NCBI GenBank assembly: GCA_037447655.1 | Contig: JBBHKE010000780.1 | Coordinates: forward strand, 21,778 to 72,910 | Reading direction: 5' to 3' | Origin: Zygnema cylindricum | Lineage: Eukaryota > Streptophyta > Zygnematophyceae > Zygnematales > Zygnemataceae | DNA: 51,133 bases | In this document: one piece after another, positions 9,535 to 20,718 of the stretch | Numbering within the stretch: the first letter of the stretch is position 1 | How the letters are laid out: every line of letters begins with the position of its first letter | Translations under genes and position numbers: made by a program | Notes under the pieces: generated by a model | Database searches by the model: none | What the model was told of the DNA's origin: nothing | Seen by the model: only the letters and a program-made list of their open reading frames with translations

Positions 9535-10201
9535 CGTAATTAGAGTAAATAACGCTAATTCGGTCGCCTTAAATTTCGACTCTATCACGTTAAATAGAGT
9601 AAATGATTCGAATTTTTTCATTATACTATTTAAGGTAAAGTTTAATTAGCGTAAAAAATCCTAATATAGGTTCGTTTTAAATAATGTGGAGTACGGACAA
9701 CGTCTGACTGTGCAAAATTGTAATTTTATAAGTAAAAAGGTACAAATAATAATTTAATAGAATCGCGCTCGCATGTGAAATTGCACTAAACAAAAAAATT
9801 AAATCCCATCGAAAAAAACCCGTTCGCATATCTCCGTCTGTCGACAACATTCTCGCCCGTGTGAACATTTACATGAATTTACATGTGAAAAATTTATAGT
9901 TAAACGACAACAGTATGAGTTGAGACAAATAGTATATATCTATGAGAAAAATAGTACTAACGCCATAATGACGTCAAAATATACGGGCTGACGGTTTTTA
10001 TATGTCTAAATAATTTAGTGTTTATAATTACAGCACGGATAATTATTGTCGACATAAGCTAGTATAGAGTACTTAAATAAAGTAGAATAAATTTCCTCTG
10101 TGAAAAGGTTATATCACAATAATTAGCGTTTACAACTCTAATTGTTTTTTTTTTGTTTTTTTGCTCTAATTTTTTCTTTACTATAATTACGATTCGGGGT
10201 G
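9535..10201. mobile_element. MITE M12 (about 667 bp)
   Basis: The left end is CACAGCGAATCGTAATTAGA after TA, and the right end is TATAATTACGATTCGGGGTG. Sub-terminal TAGAGTAAAT and AATTTTTTCTTTACT blocks are shared with M4 and M8. The interior is AT-rich with no recognisable protein. Confidence 0.75.
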
Positions 10202-10727
10202 AATCGTAATTTCAGTGTTGACGTCACGTACGATTTTCGTACATGGTACACGCTGTACTAGCGCATTGTACATGGTAAAGACCATGACGATGCCAAGTGG
10301 ATGGTTTAATTCGCGTTTCGCTCATGTAGGAGGTTTCATTAAGCGTAAAAGTTTCACATTGATTTAAGCGTTCGATCTCAATCTAATGAACAATATGAAT
10401 GAACTGGACTGAATATATCATGTAGTATTAAATATTTTAATGTTAAATCTAGAATACACATTAAACCATTAGCATTATTCAACCATTATTTGTTTAAACA
10501 TAATATAAATGGTTTTTGTTTATATAATACTAAGATGTTGCATGTCTATTTTTCATATTTTTTTTTATCAATACGTAATATCACAAAAAAAGAAAACAAA
10601 AAAAAGACAAACAAAAAAAATAACCACAATACAACCTTGATCACATAACAAAAACGCAAGAAATAAATGTAAACATATCAAAGAAAAAAATAAGAAAAAA
10701 AAAAAAACATCAAGCTTAACTAGGGTT
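10202..10727. other. AT-rich interval, no gene seen
   Basis: This stretch is strongly AT-rich with A-runs near 10585-10700. Its start (TTTCAGTGTTGACGTCACGT) resembles 9171-9195. I see no supported coding frame, inverted repeats or RNA gene. Confidence 0.5.
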
Positions 10728-11600
10728 CAACCAACTTAGTCCAAAGACTCATATGGTTGAACATTATCATTATCAGCTCGATGGCTGACTAACACTACAA
10801 ACACGTATTTTCTTTTATATCTGACTAACATTACAATCACTTATTATTTATTAATTTTCGTTGTTTATTTTAGTAGATTGATTACTTTGAGTACTTTTTT
10901 TTTTTTTTTTTTTTGTAATCAACCAACTTAGTCCTAAGACTTAGAAGGTTGCATAAACATCACTATCAGCTCGGAGGCTGACCAACATTAAAAACACTTT
11001 TTTTCAATCATAATACTTGTTTAACATTGTTACTTTGAATAATTTTTTTTTTTCCGATCAACCAACTTAGTCTAAAGACCAAGAAAGTTGTTGAACATCA
11101 TTATCAACTCAAAGGCTGACGAACATTACAAACATTGGTATATACTTTGAATACTTTGAATTGTTACTTTGAATAATTTTTCCTTTTTTTCTGATCAACC
11201 AACTTAGTCTAAAGACCAAGAAAGTTGTTGAACATCATTATCAGCTCAAAGGCTGACGAACATTACAAACATTGGTATATACTTTGAATACTTTGAAGAC
11301 TTTGCTTTGAATAATTTTTCTTTTTTTTCCGATCAACCAACTTAGTCTAAAGACCAAGAAAGTTGTTGAACATCATTATCAGCTCAAAGGCTGACGAACA
11401 TTACAAACATTGGTATATACTTTGAATACTTTGAATTGTTACTTTGAATATTTTTTTTTTTTTTTCCGATCAACCAACTTAGTCTAAAGACCAAGAGAGT
11501 TGTTGAACATCATTATCAGCACAAAGGCTGACGAACATTACAAACATTGGTATATACTTTGAATACTTTGAAGACTTTGTAGTTTACCAGTAATTTCATA
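10728..11600 (+). repeat. 137-bp tandem array
   Basis: Units start with CAACCAACTTAGTC at 11059, 11196, 11334 and 11471, giving periods of 137, 138 and 137 bp. Each contains AAAGACCAAGA, GTTGTTGAACATCATTATCA, AGGCTGACGAACATTACAAA and a TACTTTGAA run ending in poly-T. Two older, longer-spaced relatives start near 10728 and 10919. No coding capacity. Confidence 0.92.
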
Positions 11601-11645
11601 TATTGTATGCTTTGAATACTTTGTAGTTTACCAGTAGTTTCATAT

Positions 11646-12188
11646 ATCATCATCATCATCATCGGCATCATCATCGTCACCATCTTCATTGTCAACAACA
11701 TCATCATCATCATCATCATCTTTTTCTTCATCATCATCATCATCATCATCATCATCGTCGTCATCATCATCGTCATCATCATCATCGTCAACATCTTCAT
11801 CATCATCATCATCATCATTACATCATTATCATCATCATCATCATCATTATATCATCATCATCATCATCATGATCATCATCGTCATCATAATCGCAACATC
11901 ATCGTCATCATCATCATCGTCATCATCATCATCATTAAGTATCATCATCAACAATATTATCATCATCATCATTATCATTACATCATCATCATCATCATCA
12001 TCATCATCACCATGATCATCATCGTCATCATAATCGCAACATCATCGTCATCAACGTCATCGTCATCATCATCATCGTCATCATCATCATCATTACAGTG
12101 TCATCATCAACAATATTATCATCATCATCATCATTATCTTTATCATTACATCATCATCATCATCATCATCATCATCATAATCATCATC

Positions 12189-12223
<35 letters not shown>

Positions 12224-12322
12224 GATGATGATTATAATCGTTATTATCATCATCATTATCAACATCATCTACATCACCATCATTATCTCATCATCATCGT
12301 CATCATCATCATCGTCAACATC

Positions 12323-12366
<44 letters not shown>

Positions 12367-12557
12367 AATCACTACATCGTTATCATCGTCATCATCATTA
12401 TTATATCATCACCATTATCATCATGATCATCATTGTCATCATAATTGCAACATCATCGTCATCATCATCATCGGTATCATCATCATCATCATCATTACAG
12501 TATCATTACATCATCATCACCATCATTATCATCATCATCATCATCATCTTCATCATT

Positions 12558-12591
<34 letters not shown>

Positions 12592-13271
12592 CCATGATCA
12601 TCATCGTCATCATAATCGCAACATCATCGTCATCACCATCATCGTCATCATCATCATCATTACAGTATCATCAACAATATTATCATCATCATCATTATCA
12701 TTATCATTACATCATCATCACCATCATCATCACCATCATCATCATCATCATCATCATCATTATCACCATGATCATCATCGTTACATAATCACAACATCAT
12801 CGTCATCATCATCATCGCCATCATCATCATCATCGTCATCATCATCATCATTACAGTATCATCATCAACAATATTATCATCATCCTCATCATCATTATCA
12901 TTATCATTACATCATCATCATCATCATCATCATCATCTTCATCATCATTATCATCATCATCATGATCATCGTCATCACCATGATCATCATCGTCATCATA
13001 ATCACAACATCATCGTCGTCATCATCATTGTCATCATCATCATCGTCAACATCTTCATCATCATCATCATCATTACATCATTATCATCATCATCATCATC
13101 ATCATCATCATTATCATCATCATCATTATATCATCATCATCATCATCATCATGATCATCATCGTCATCATAATCGCAATATCATCGTCATCATCATCATC
13201 ATCGTCATCATCATCATCATTAAGTATCATCATCAACAATATTATCATCATCATCATTATCATTATCATTA

Positions 13272-13315
<44 letters not shown>

Positions 13316-13590
13316 CCATCATCATCATCTTCATCATCATTATCATCATCATCATCATCATCATCATCTTCATCATCATTATCATCATCATCATGATCAT
13401 CGTCATCACCATGATCATCATCGTCATCATCATCACAACATCATCGTCATCAACATCATCGTCATCATCATCATCGTCATCATCATCATCATTACAGTAT
13501 CATCATTAACAATATTATCATCATCATCATTATCGTTATCATCATCATTACATCATCAATATGATCATCATCATCATTAGCCCATCTTAC
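11646..13590 (+). repeat. ATC trinucleotide microsatellite, about 1.9 kb
   Basis: Almost continuous CAT/ATC repeats are interspersed with CGTCATC, CTTCATC and ACATCATC variants. A higher-order organisation is visible: ATAATCGCAACATC recurs at irregular spacings of about 145-410 bp, usually followed by ACAATATTATCATC. The long serine, histidine or isoleucine frames in all phases are repeat artefacts, not genes. Confidence 0.97.
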
Positions 13591-13864
13591 AGTAGGAGCA
13601 GACAATGCTCTAGAAAATTAAATAACTAATAACTACCTTTTTTACATATAAATATTTGAACTCACAACCAAACAATTATAAGGAAAGAGCACGAAACAAA
13701 CAATTCCCAAACCTTGTAACATGTAATCGAAAAAGAGGTTTTCGTGTCATAATGAGCTTACCTAAAATAGAACTCCTAAAACCCGGAAAAAAACACACTT
13801 ACACCTGAATAACAAAAAACACATAATGTCGTATACATAATGACAATTACAATACATATAACAA

Positions 13865-14200
13865 ATCATCATATATATTATATGTATACATACATATACA
13901 TTATATGTTGATATACATGTACGTTACATACATGTATATATATACATTACCTACATACATATACAATTATATGTAAACACACATATACATTACATATATA
14001 CACTCATATACATTACTTATATACACACATATACATTATATGTATACACACACATATACATTATATGTATACACAGATATACATTATATGTATACACACA
14101 TATACATTATATGTATACACACATATACATTATATAGTATACATACATATACATTACATATATATACATATACATTATATAAATATATATATATACATTC
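13865..14200 (+). repeat. TATACA / ATGTATACACAC minisatellite
   Basis: Repeats of about 23 bp (ATATACATTATATGTATACA plus CAC) are nearly exact from about 14035 to 14130 and degenerate on both sides. The unit is partly self-complementary. The tyrosine-rich 75-codon frame across it is spurious. Confidence 0.9.
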
Positions 14201-14894
14201 GAGTCAGAAAATAAATATTTCCATCAGGTTACTGACTACTTTCGCAAACAAATTATCTTTCAAATAATCTTTCAGTACACGTTCGTGTGTGGAGATTTAC
14301 AACCTCTAATGGATTGGCAAATATGAGTGTAGGTGTTTTTTTCCTAAACTCAAATCACATGGAAAAAAAAAAATTCAAGAGACTTCCACTTTTATTAAAC
14401 TCTAAAAATAATGCCAAATCCATATTACACCAGCAGTGAAGTTTGCTTAGTGGTGAAGCTTATCTTACCTTACACCATAGAGTTGCTTCTTTATAATTTT
14501 AATTATTAGAATCCAGTAAAAAGGGACTAGCGCCCTCGTATACGCCATTTGTAGTAGTTGAGGCGGCGTCTTGTAAACTGTAAGAACCCCCTCTCCGCCA
14601 ATAAATCAGAAAAAAAAACTAGCATTTGTTTAACAAATATCTTACAAAAATCTGTGAAATCTTTAAATCCATGTTTTTACAGCAACACCCAAAAACGTTT
14701 TAGGTTTTCTCTCTTTCTCTCTCTCTCTCCCTCTCCCTCTCCCTCTCCCTCTCCCTCTCTCCCTCTCCCTTCCTCGCTCTCCCTTTCTCCCGACATGATT
14801 TTATTTTATCTATTATTTTTTTTAGGATAAATAAAATAAGTATGTTTGAACCTTGGTAACCACGTTCAATTTCTTTACTGAGTTAATAACTCAC
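14201..14894 (-). other. 3' part of GMC gene locus, possible third exon, CT tract
   Basis: After the donor at 14893-14894 the gene strand enters an intron-like stretch with a purine tract (CT-rich on the plus strand, 14703-14790). A good acceptor, TTCTTACAG, would start an exon at 14577. In the phase left by the previous exon it gives about 25 codons and a stop. In another phase it gives PPQLLQMAYTRALVP, which looks more like the family at this point. The phase conflict suggests decay or a missed junction. I do not see the expected C-terminal HYHGG and GTNPQ blocks. Confidence 0.35.
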
Positions 14895-15082
14895 CGGGCG
14901 TAAATGAGTTCAGATGTCATCTGATAATTGGAAAACGCTGTGGAATTCATAAGTTTGTGAAGTATTTTAGTTCCATTTATACAAATTAGAATATCTTCTT
15001 CTGTACTGTAATAATTGTATCGGACAATTAGATTCTCCGAGATGTCCGTACTATTTAATGAACCTTCAAGTACCAGACCCAT
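14895..15082 (-). CDS. GMC oxidoreductase (HOTHEAD-like), C-domain exon
   Basis: A 188-bp exon on the minus strand is bounded by an acceptor (CTAACCAATAG, with a CTAAC branch-like site) and a textbook donor, CG/GTGAGTT. It encodes about 62 residues beginning MGLVLEGSLNSTDISENL and including VRYNYYSTEEDILICINGTK and ILHKLMNSTAFSNYQ. This matches the C-terminal substrate-binding domain of plant HOTHEAD / mandelonitrile-lyase-like GMC flavoenzymes. The hallmarks are an NPxVxFNYF-like strand, a DLxxCVxG helix and a SxxFxNY turn. It joins in phase 0 to the exon at 15736-15942. These enzymes oxidise alcohols with FAD. Family assignment rests on motif recall, not on a database search. Confidence 0.6.
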
Positions 15083-15735
15083 CTATTGGTTAGTTCCCCA
15101 ATGCAATTAGACTAATAAAATTCTGAACTGAAACGAAAGAATACTTCTCCGATACCTGCCATTTATATTTACAAATAATGAAGGATTGTAAATTGACGAC
15201 ATTTCAAAAAAATTGACAGGCGTTGACAAGCAAATTGACAATTTTAAGAGCACATTAAGAAAATTCTAAATGATCTAAAAAGTGTGAGAGAAAATGAACA
15301 AAGAAAATATACAGAGAAGATTCCACATTAAACACACTATGACATTCACAAAGTTAAAGTAAAAACAATATTCACAAAGTTGAAGAAGGTAGAAACAAAT
15401 AAATCCAAGGCAAATTTGCACCTTCATAAAACCCGACAATCAAAATGTGCGAGTAAAACAAAAACTAGAGGGAGAGAGGGAGAGGGAGAGGGAAAGAGAA
15501 AAGAGGCAAAGGAAGAGGGAGAGGGAGATTCACGGACAGGGAGGGAGAGGGAGAGGGAGAGTCACAGACAGGGAGGGAGAGGCGGAGGGAGAGTACCGAA
15601 CAGGGAGGGAGAGGAAGAGGGAGAGGAAAAGGAGGATAGGAAGGGGGAGGGAGAGGGAGAAAGAGAAAGAGCGAGAGAGAGGGACAGAGGCAAAGACGGG
15701 AAGTAAAATTTCTAGATGATATTTACACAAGTCAC
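15083..15735 (-). other. Intron of the GMC gene with GA-rich tract
   Basis: On the gene strand it runs from GTGACTTG to CCAATAG. The plus-strand stretch 15465-15708 is a GGGAGA-rich microsatellite with tandem sub-units (AGGGAGGGAGAGG..GTCACAGACAGGG), so it is pyrimidine-rich in the transcript sense. The purine-rich open frames in it are artefacts. Confidence 0.6.
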
Positions 15736-15942
15736 CTTGCTAATGATGAAACCCGATTGGTCCATCTCCGATTGCATCGCTGGAGGTAAAAGAGAAACTA
15801 TGGTTCCCGACAAAGCAACATTTTCGTCCGTACGGTTTGCAAGAGGAAAAGACAACGCTTCTCTCGCGGCCGGCCAAATTCTTGACGAATTTCCCCCGCT
15901 CGCACCTTCAATAATGTTTCCATATTCGGAGACTCCAGCTAT
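15736..15942 (-). CDS. GMC oxidoreductase (HOTHEAD-like), internal exon
   Basis: A 207-bp exon (69 codons, phase 0 at both ends) lies between the acceptor TTATTGCAG and the donor AAG/GTGACT. It begins IAGVSEYGNIIEGASGGN and ends DQSGFIISK. In HOTHEAD-type GMC enzymes the segment before the C-terminal domain reads similarly: a xVGIxxxGxYIEAASG block, a variable linker, then GGFILEKV leading to MGPxSxG. The splice to the next exon (SK joined to MG) reproduces that junction. No upstream FAD-binding exons were recognised within the window. The gene is therefore either truncated by transposons or has very large introns extending past 16 kb. Confidence 0.6.
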
Positions 15943-15982
15943 CTGCAATAATTTACTACAATGTTTTGAGTTTTTACAGTTT

Positions 15983-16125
15983 TATTGCATTTTTCCTCTC
16001 TCACTCTCTCCCTTTCCCTCTCCTTCTCCCTCTCCCTCTCCCTCTCCCTCTCCTCTATTGAATATTCAAAATATCTAGAATTGATGATGAGGAAAGGGAG
16101 GGAGGGAGGGAGGGAAAGGGAGACA
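15983..16125. repeat. CCCTCT and GGGA simple repeats
   Basis: A pyrimidine tract (CTCCCTCTCC units, about 15995-16062) is followed 25 bp later by a purine tract (GGGAGGGAGGGA, about 16092-16125). Together they could form an imperfect hairpin or triplex. Overlapping frames are low complexity. Confidence 0.85.
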
Positions 16126-16132
16126 AAGGTAG

Positions 16133-16767
16133 TGGTTGACAGGAAGAGAACCTGATTCGCGCTCCAATGACGAGACAAAGGGAGCTGTTGACAAGACAGT
16201 CCACTTCCGCCGGTCTAAGAAATCGAAACGTTTAGCACTTTGTCACAGATTGAAGCGGAAAAAACAAATCGGAATCAAAACAAAGAATTCGGAAGAGTGG
16301 ACGGCGGAGATTGACGGTTGAAACAAAAATGTAATTTGAATAGTGGACGGTAGAGATTGACGCGCGGGGAATATAGTACAGTAGAATAGTGGACGGTACA
16401 ATACTGAACCGAGCAATTTTCGCGCTACGGACAAACGGTGGGTGCGGTGAGAGGAGGTTGTGTACGCGTCCACGACGCCCCTTTTCATTCCGTTTTACGA
16501 CGCGCCGCGCCGCGCGAACGTCGCGTCTATAAATATGTCAAGGGTGTTTTGTTTTTTTTTTTTTGTACTTGTGGAATGAACTGCCGAAAGTATTTTCCCA
16601 TCGACGGTCAAAATAAATTTATATCCACATCGTCGTACCAGACTCGTCTTTGAATTTAAAAATCCCAGCCGTACAAAAATCGTACGCGCAAGAAATTTGA
16701 CGGTGGAGAAAATATCTATCAACGAACCGACAATATCTATTGCAAATCTATCGCATTTTTTATGGTA
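16133..16767. other. Unassigned interval with a TATA-like site
   Basis: Three loose repeats of GTGGACGG(C/T)(A/G)GAGATTGACG lie between 16295 and 16400. A CpG-rich stretch (CGCGCCGCGCCGCGCG) precedes TCTATAAATATG at 16526-16537, which could be a plus-strand core promoter. No convincing downstream coding frame follows. A 71-codon frame over it is unsupported. Confidence 0.3.
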
Positions 16768-16957
16768 CACCGTGGATAGTTATTAGCCTTATGTACTCAC
16801 CCCAAAATTTTGACATTGATACCTTAAATAGAACAGATTACAATGTTTAAGAACGTGGACCATAACCTGCCACGTCTCTTGGCACTAAATTAGAATGAAT
16901 GACGCTAATTTTTTCTTTACTCTAATAATTTCTACAGTCTAATAACGATTCGCGGTG
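16768..16957. mobile_element. MITE M13 (190 bp), inverse relative of M8
   Basis: The ends are CACCGTGGATAGTTATTAG and TCTAATAACGATTCGCGGTG, flanked by TA (16766-16767, 16958-16959). Internally it is the reverse complement of M8, including the block TGCCACGTCTCTTGGCACTA. Confidence 0.9.
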
Positions 16958-17044
16958 TACTGTACAAAAACAAAAGGCCCTTCGCAACCAAAGGGCAAAG
17001 CACCGGGTCGCCCGCGACTATTATTTGAGTTTGTGTGAAAAAGT

Positions 17045-18504
17045 TAGCGTTGGGTATCGGGTAATTTCATATCGCGATAATTTCGATATTCGATATATCG
17101 AATATCGATCGAGCAAACTTTCTCGATCTATCGCAGAGGTCGCAAAAGTCAAAATTTTACATAACCGAAACCGACCGATTTTTTTTCAAAATCTGAGTAA
17201 CCGACGCCCGATCGGGTTACGTCACGCTCCAAAATTGTTAACCGTTAACCGACCGGCGTTTAAGAAAATAAAAGTTAACCGAAACTCGATTTCTCGCGAC
17301 TAACCGTGCCCGCCCGTAACCGAAAAAGTACAAAATTAACTAATGTACGACTTATGAATAAGCCAATAATTACGATTTGTCGCTTTCCCTAAGATTTGCG
17401 AAATGAATAGTGTACTACCTGTCAGATTTGCGACGCTTTGTCGCGTTCCCTAAGATTTGCGAAATGAATAGTGTTACTACCGTGTCAAATTTGCGACGCT
17501 AATCATGATTCACGTGCTTCCACGATACCAACAAGTACAAAGTACAATAATGTTGGATTGTATAGACAGTACAAATTTTTCATTTTTTTTTGTTTTTTGG
17601 TTAACCGACCGCAGCCGACCATTCTTTTTTTTTCTGGTGAATCAACCGACCGCAACCGCCCGGCCCTCAAAATTTGGCAACCGAATCCGTTCCGGATCCG
17701 GCGCGGGTGGTCGGTTAAGGGTCGATCACGGTTTTGGTTGACCGTTTGCGAGCACTGAATTCTATTGTACCCAGACCAACAAAAATTATCGAGATATAAA
17801 TCGCGATGTATAGTATTTTTTAAGTTTAATATTTTATATAATATGTTATTTTAGCGATGAAGACAAAATGTTTGATACGCCACATACGACGTGATTTTCA
17901 TTCCGTGACTTAAAGGTAGACGCCGCAAAATGTAACCGACAAAAAAGTAATAATTTTGTAATTCATATCATTAATTATTTAGTACATAAAGATTTCACAT
18001 ACGAAAAGGTCACACTAACTAAGTCAAAGTATAATCTGAAAAAATAAATTTGCATACTGTTCTTTTCATGCTTTCAGGCAGGAATACCTACCAATCTGCT
18101 AGCATTTATGCAGGCATCTACCAATCTGCCAATTGGTAGCCATTACCACTTATCCATTTCCAACGACTAATATTATAAAAAGATTACAATTTTACGTTTC
18201 TCCATGGATTCCCAAGCAATGGGAAGTAGCATGGGAGGTGAAGAGGATAATGACGCTGAAATGCTTCCGGGTATTTACTACTAGCTGCAACAGCATTAGT
18301 ACTACCAGCAGTAGCAAAAACAATTATAATTTTTTTGTTTTAAAAAGCCTCGACATATTGGCGATACAATATATAGGCAATATTTCGACGATATATCGCG
18401 ATATTTAGATTTTCAATATACCGAAGCTATACATCGATTATCGGGTACCTGCAATTCGATATATATATCGAATATCGGCAAATGGTCCTCAATACCTAAC
18501 AATA
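17045..18504. mobile_element. Outer hAT-like element, copy 2
   Basis: The left end TAGCGTTGGGTATCGGGTAA and right end CAATACCTAACAATA are diverged versions of the copy-1 termini (2566-4434). Subterminal ATATCGCGATAATTTCGATA and the downstream CAGACCAACA..ATCG and ATTTTAGCGA blocks match copy 1. The flanking octamers GAAAAAGT and CAAACTGT agree at only 5 of 8 positions, consistent with an old insertion. It carries the inner element at the same place as copy 1. No transposase is visible. Confidence 0.82.
17134..17757. mobile_element. Inner hAT-like element, copy 2
   Basis: It starts CAGAGGTCGCAAAAGTC and ends GACCGTTTGCGAGCACTG. Internal blocks CTGAGTAACCGACGCCCG, TTGTTAACCGTTAACCGACC and CCGTTCCGGATCCGGCG match copy 1. 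It is shorter because it has two tandem units where copy 1 has five and because it lacks MITE M2. Confidence 0.82.
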
Positions 18505-18974
18505 CAAACTGTGAATGTATATATTATCATATGATTTTCCATCGCACTTTCTGTAATAAAGTTTTTCTTTTTCATATATTGTGGGAATTGAGATGACTGT
18601 GACTGTTTTTGGTTGCGCAAAGTCACTTACGTCACCTTGTCAAAAGATTGTACGTTTTCAGTACACGTCGGTACAATTAAAGTACCGTTGACTTTAAATT
18701 TGACGGTCAGTTTGTTGAACAACTTTAACTTACCAAAATATTATTACAACCGGTTAAAATTTTGTCGCTCTTGCGAACGCCGACCATCATAATAAAATCA
18801 GCAATTCACACGGTCGGCCAAGGTTTACGATAACAAAATTGCGGCAACCACCTGTAAATAAAAGTGTTGCGCACAATCACTTTCTGCCTTTACGTGAGCG
18901 CGGTAATGAGAGCACATGTTGGCTTTTAACTTAGGATGAAGTTCACTTAGACGAAAAAATGGGGTCGTATACAT
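18505..18974. other. Non-coding interval
   Basis: I see no supported gene, RNA or terminal repeat here. It separates the hAT-like element from the copia gag stub. Confidence 0.4.
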
Positions 18975-19048
18975 AAATTTATCATCATGGCTTCATAGTA
19001 AATGAACCTAGATTCGTTGAAGATGGGCACCCTAGAGGGTGGGCCCAT
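18975..19048 (-). pseudogene. Copia gag N-terminal stub, family C
   Basis: On the minus strand the frame starts MGPPSRVPIFN and continues SRFIYYEAMM. It is the same as the first residues of the intact family A polyprotein except for small changes, then ends at unrelated sequence. It is preceded by a primer-binding site and LTR, so this is the 5' start of a deleted element. Confidence 0.85.
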
Positions 19049-19052
19049 AACC
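19038..19052 (-). promoter_or_regulatory. Primer-binding site, initiator tRNA anticodon-arm type
   Basis: The minus strand reads GGTTATGGGCCCACC directly after the LTR end. It is complementary to the anticodon arm of eukaryotic initiator tRNA-Met, and the gag ATG lies within it. Confidence 0.75.
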
Positions 19053-19514
19053 TGCAATTCTGTTTTCCCCATTGGATCACAGAATTCAGGAAGCCTCTAG
19101 ATAGCTTTTGGCAAGTTGTCTTTCGATTTTGATCACAGCCACCCACGCAAACAAATAGACAATCTGACTGCACCCCTGTGCAGTCTGGACTCCCATGAGT
19201 CCACAGACAAAAAGAATCTCTAAAAAATGCCCAACTAGGCGATAAATTATCAAGTGGCGAAGATGCCAATATTCATACAAGCTTGTTGGGAGAGAGGCGG
19301 CTACCTCCTCAATCCTCTGAGTCTTTAACCCCTCTCACAACCCCTATCTACTGATGTACGAACCAATCAGAGGACTGTACAGTACAGAAGGTACTAAGGC
19401 CGATGTACTTTTTGTACGGCTTGTGTACAATAAGGCCATGGAGTGGACGTGTGTCTCTTTCGTACTCGTTTTCATGTTCCCCGCGATTTCCTCTTCTCCA
19501 TGATACCTTCCCAC
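19053..19514 (-). repeat. Family C copia LTR, gag-proximal part
   Basis: The plus strand begins TGCAATTCTG next to the primer-binding site. The reverse complement recurs at the end of the plus-oriented LTR at 30181-30949. It is cut at 19514 by the family B element, and the remainder continues at 23757. Confidence 0.82.
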
Positions 19515-20689
19515 TGAAACTCTGTGTGCTCCATTGCCCACAAAAATCGCACATCCAAAAGAAGCTTATCTATATAGTGCCGACTCCAAGTTGATATAAA
19601 CCCAAATGACTGACCCCTTGACAATCACAAACCCATTATAGCTTCACCCGTGTGAAATAAGACTTTCTGTTTGTTCAGTTCCACCACAAAATGCAAAGTT
19701 AGAATATGAGTTTTGGACACATTCACCTATTTTGACTTTCCCTTAGAAATACAGCCACCTTGGCAGGCAAAAACTTTGACCGACTACACCCTTGTGTAGC
19801 TTGGACTCCCCTGAGTCCGGAGCAAAAACAATCACTGAAAATGGTCAAGTAAATTGATAGATATGAATGGTCAAAGATGACCCTTTTGTACTAAAGCTCT
19901 CTCGGAGAGAGGCTGCTACCTACTAAATTTTTCTAAGTCCTATCTCTCTCTAAAACTCTATCTACCGACGTACGGCACCAATTAAATTACTGTGTGGTAC
20001 AGAAAAGTACAGGTGACGGTGTACTTTTTGTACGACCATTGTACGACATGGCCAAAATGTCGACACATGTCATCTCCAAATTCGTTCACGTAATCGTCGG
20101 AGATGCCGCGATCCAATGTCATTTTGCCACGTGTCATCCTATGTGGCGATTACCGCAAACACCGAAATCTTTTTCCGCGATCTCCGCATCCTTTCTGACC
20201 GTCCGATCGAAACTAGGTGTTGATCGTAGCCGTCATAAATACGTGCGGGGTATTTGTTTCGTGTTCGAAACAAATGCGAGGTATCCGTTTCATATAGTAC
20301 ATTAAAATTGTACAAAAACTGTATTTATGCATTACGTATCTATATCCCGTTAAATAAACTAGTCTACGTGTAACATAATAAATATTTATCAAACTTCATA
20401 TATATTGTATCATTAATCCTTGACTTATAGGTTAAGGCTACCGGCTAATTTGACGGACGGCGGGTACCCGGATCAAATCTCGGGATCTTCAAATATTTTA
20501 GATAACTCTATCGAGATTTGCCTTCCTGTTCTCTTTGGACAGCCTAGGCAGCCATGGATCTAACTCCTCCTCAAGTCTTCAGTGGCTGCGACAAATGTGG
20601 GGATTTGAGTGAAGAGTTAGAGGCAAGCTGTCATTGTTATGGCTTTTATTTTACAATCTCTAGACCTATTAAATACTTAAATTTCAACA
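19515..20689 (-). repeat. Family B LTR (3' copy)
   Basis: In minus-strand sense it runs TGTTGAAATTTAAG .. GAGTTTCA (TG..CA ends). It contains the core shared by all copia LTRs of the window (GCCATGGATCTAAC, GTGGCTGCGACAAATGTGGG), repeated GTAC motifs and a B-box-like GGATCAAATC. Frames inside are not genes. Confidence 0.9.
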
Positions 20690-20718
20690 CTCCCCTTATT
20701 TTATAGTCTACTTTACTT

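Noticed and set aside
10215-10330. Downstream GMC exon with a catalytic histidine block
   Set aside because: The candidate minus-strand reading gave no HYHGG-like or GTNPQ-like sequence.
11689-13396. Long Ser/His/Ile frames, up to 432 codons
   Set aside because: They are translations of an ATC microsatellite, open in all phases because the repeat contains no stops.
15380-15719. Charged (R/E/G-rich) 90-108 codon frames
   Set aside because: Encoded by GGGAGA-type simple repeat lying in an intron of the GMC gene on the opposite strand.
19994-20305. 103-codon plus-strand frame, with similar frames near 23127, 34628, 40766 and 46168
   Set aside because: All fall within copia LTRs and track LTR similarity rather than a protein.
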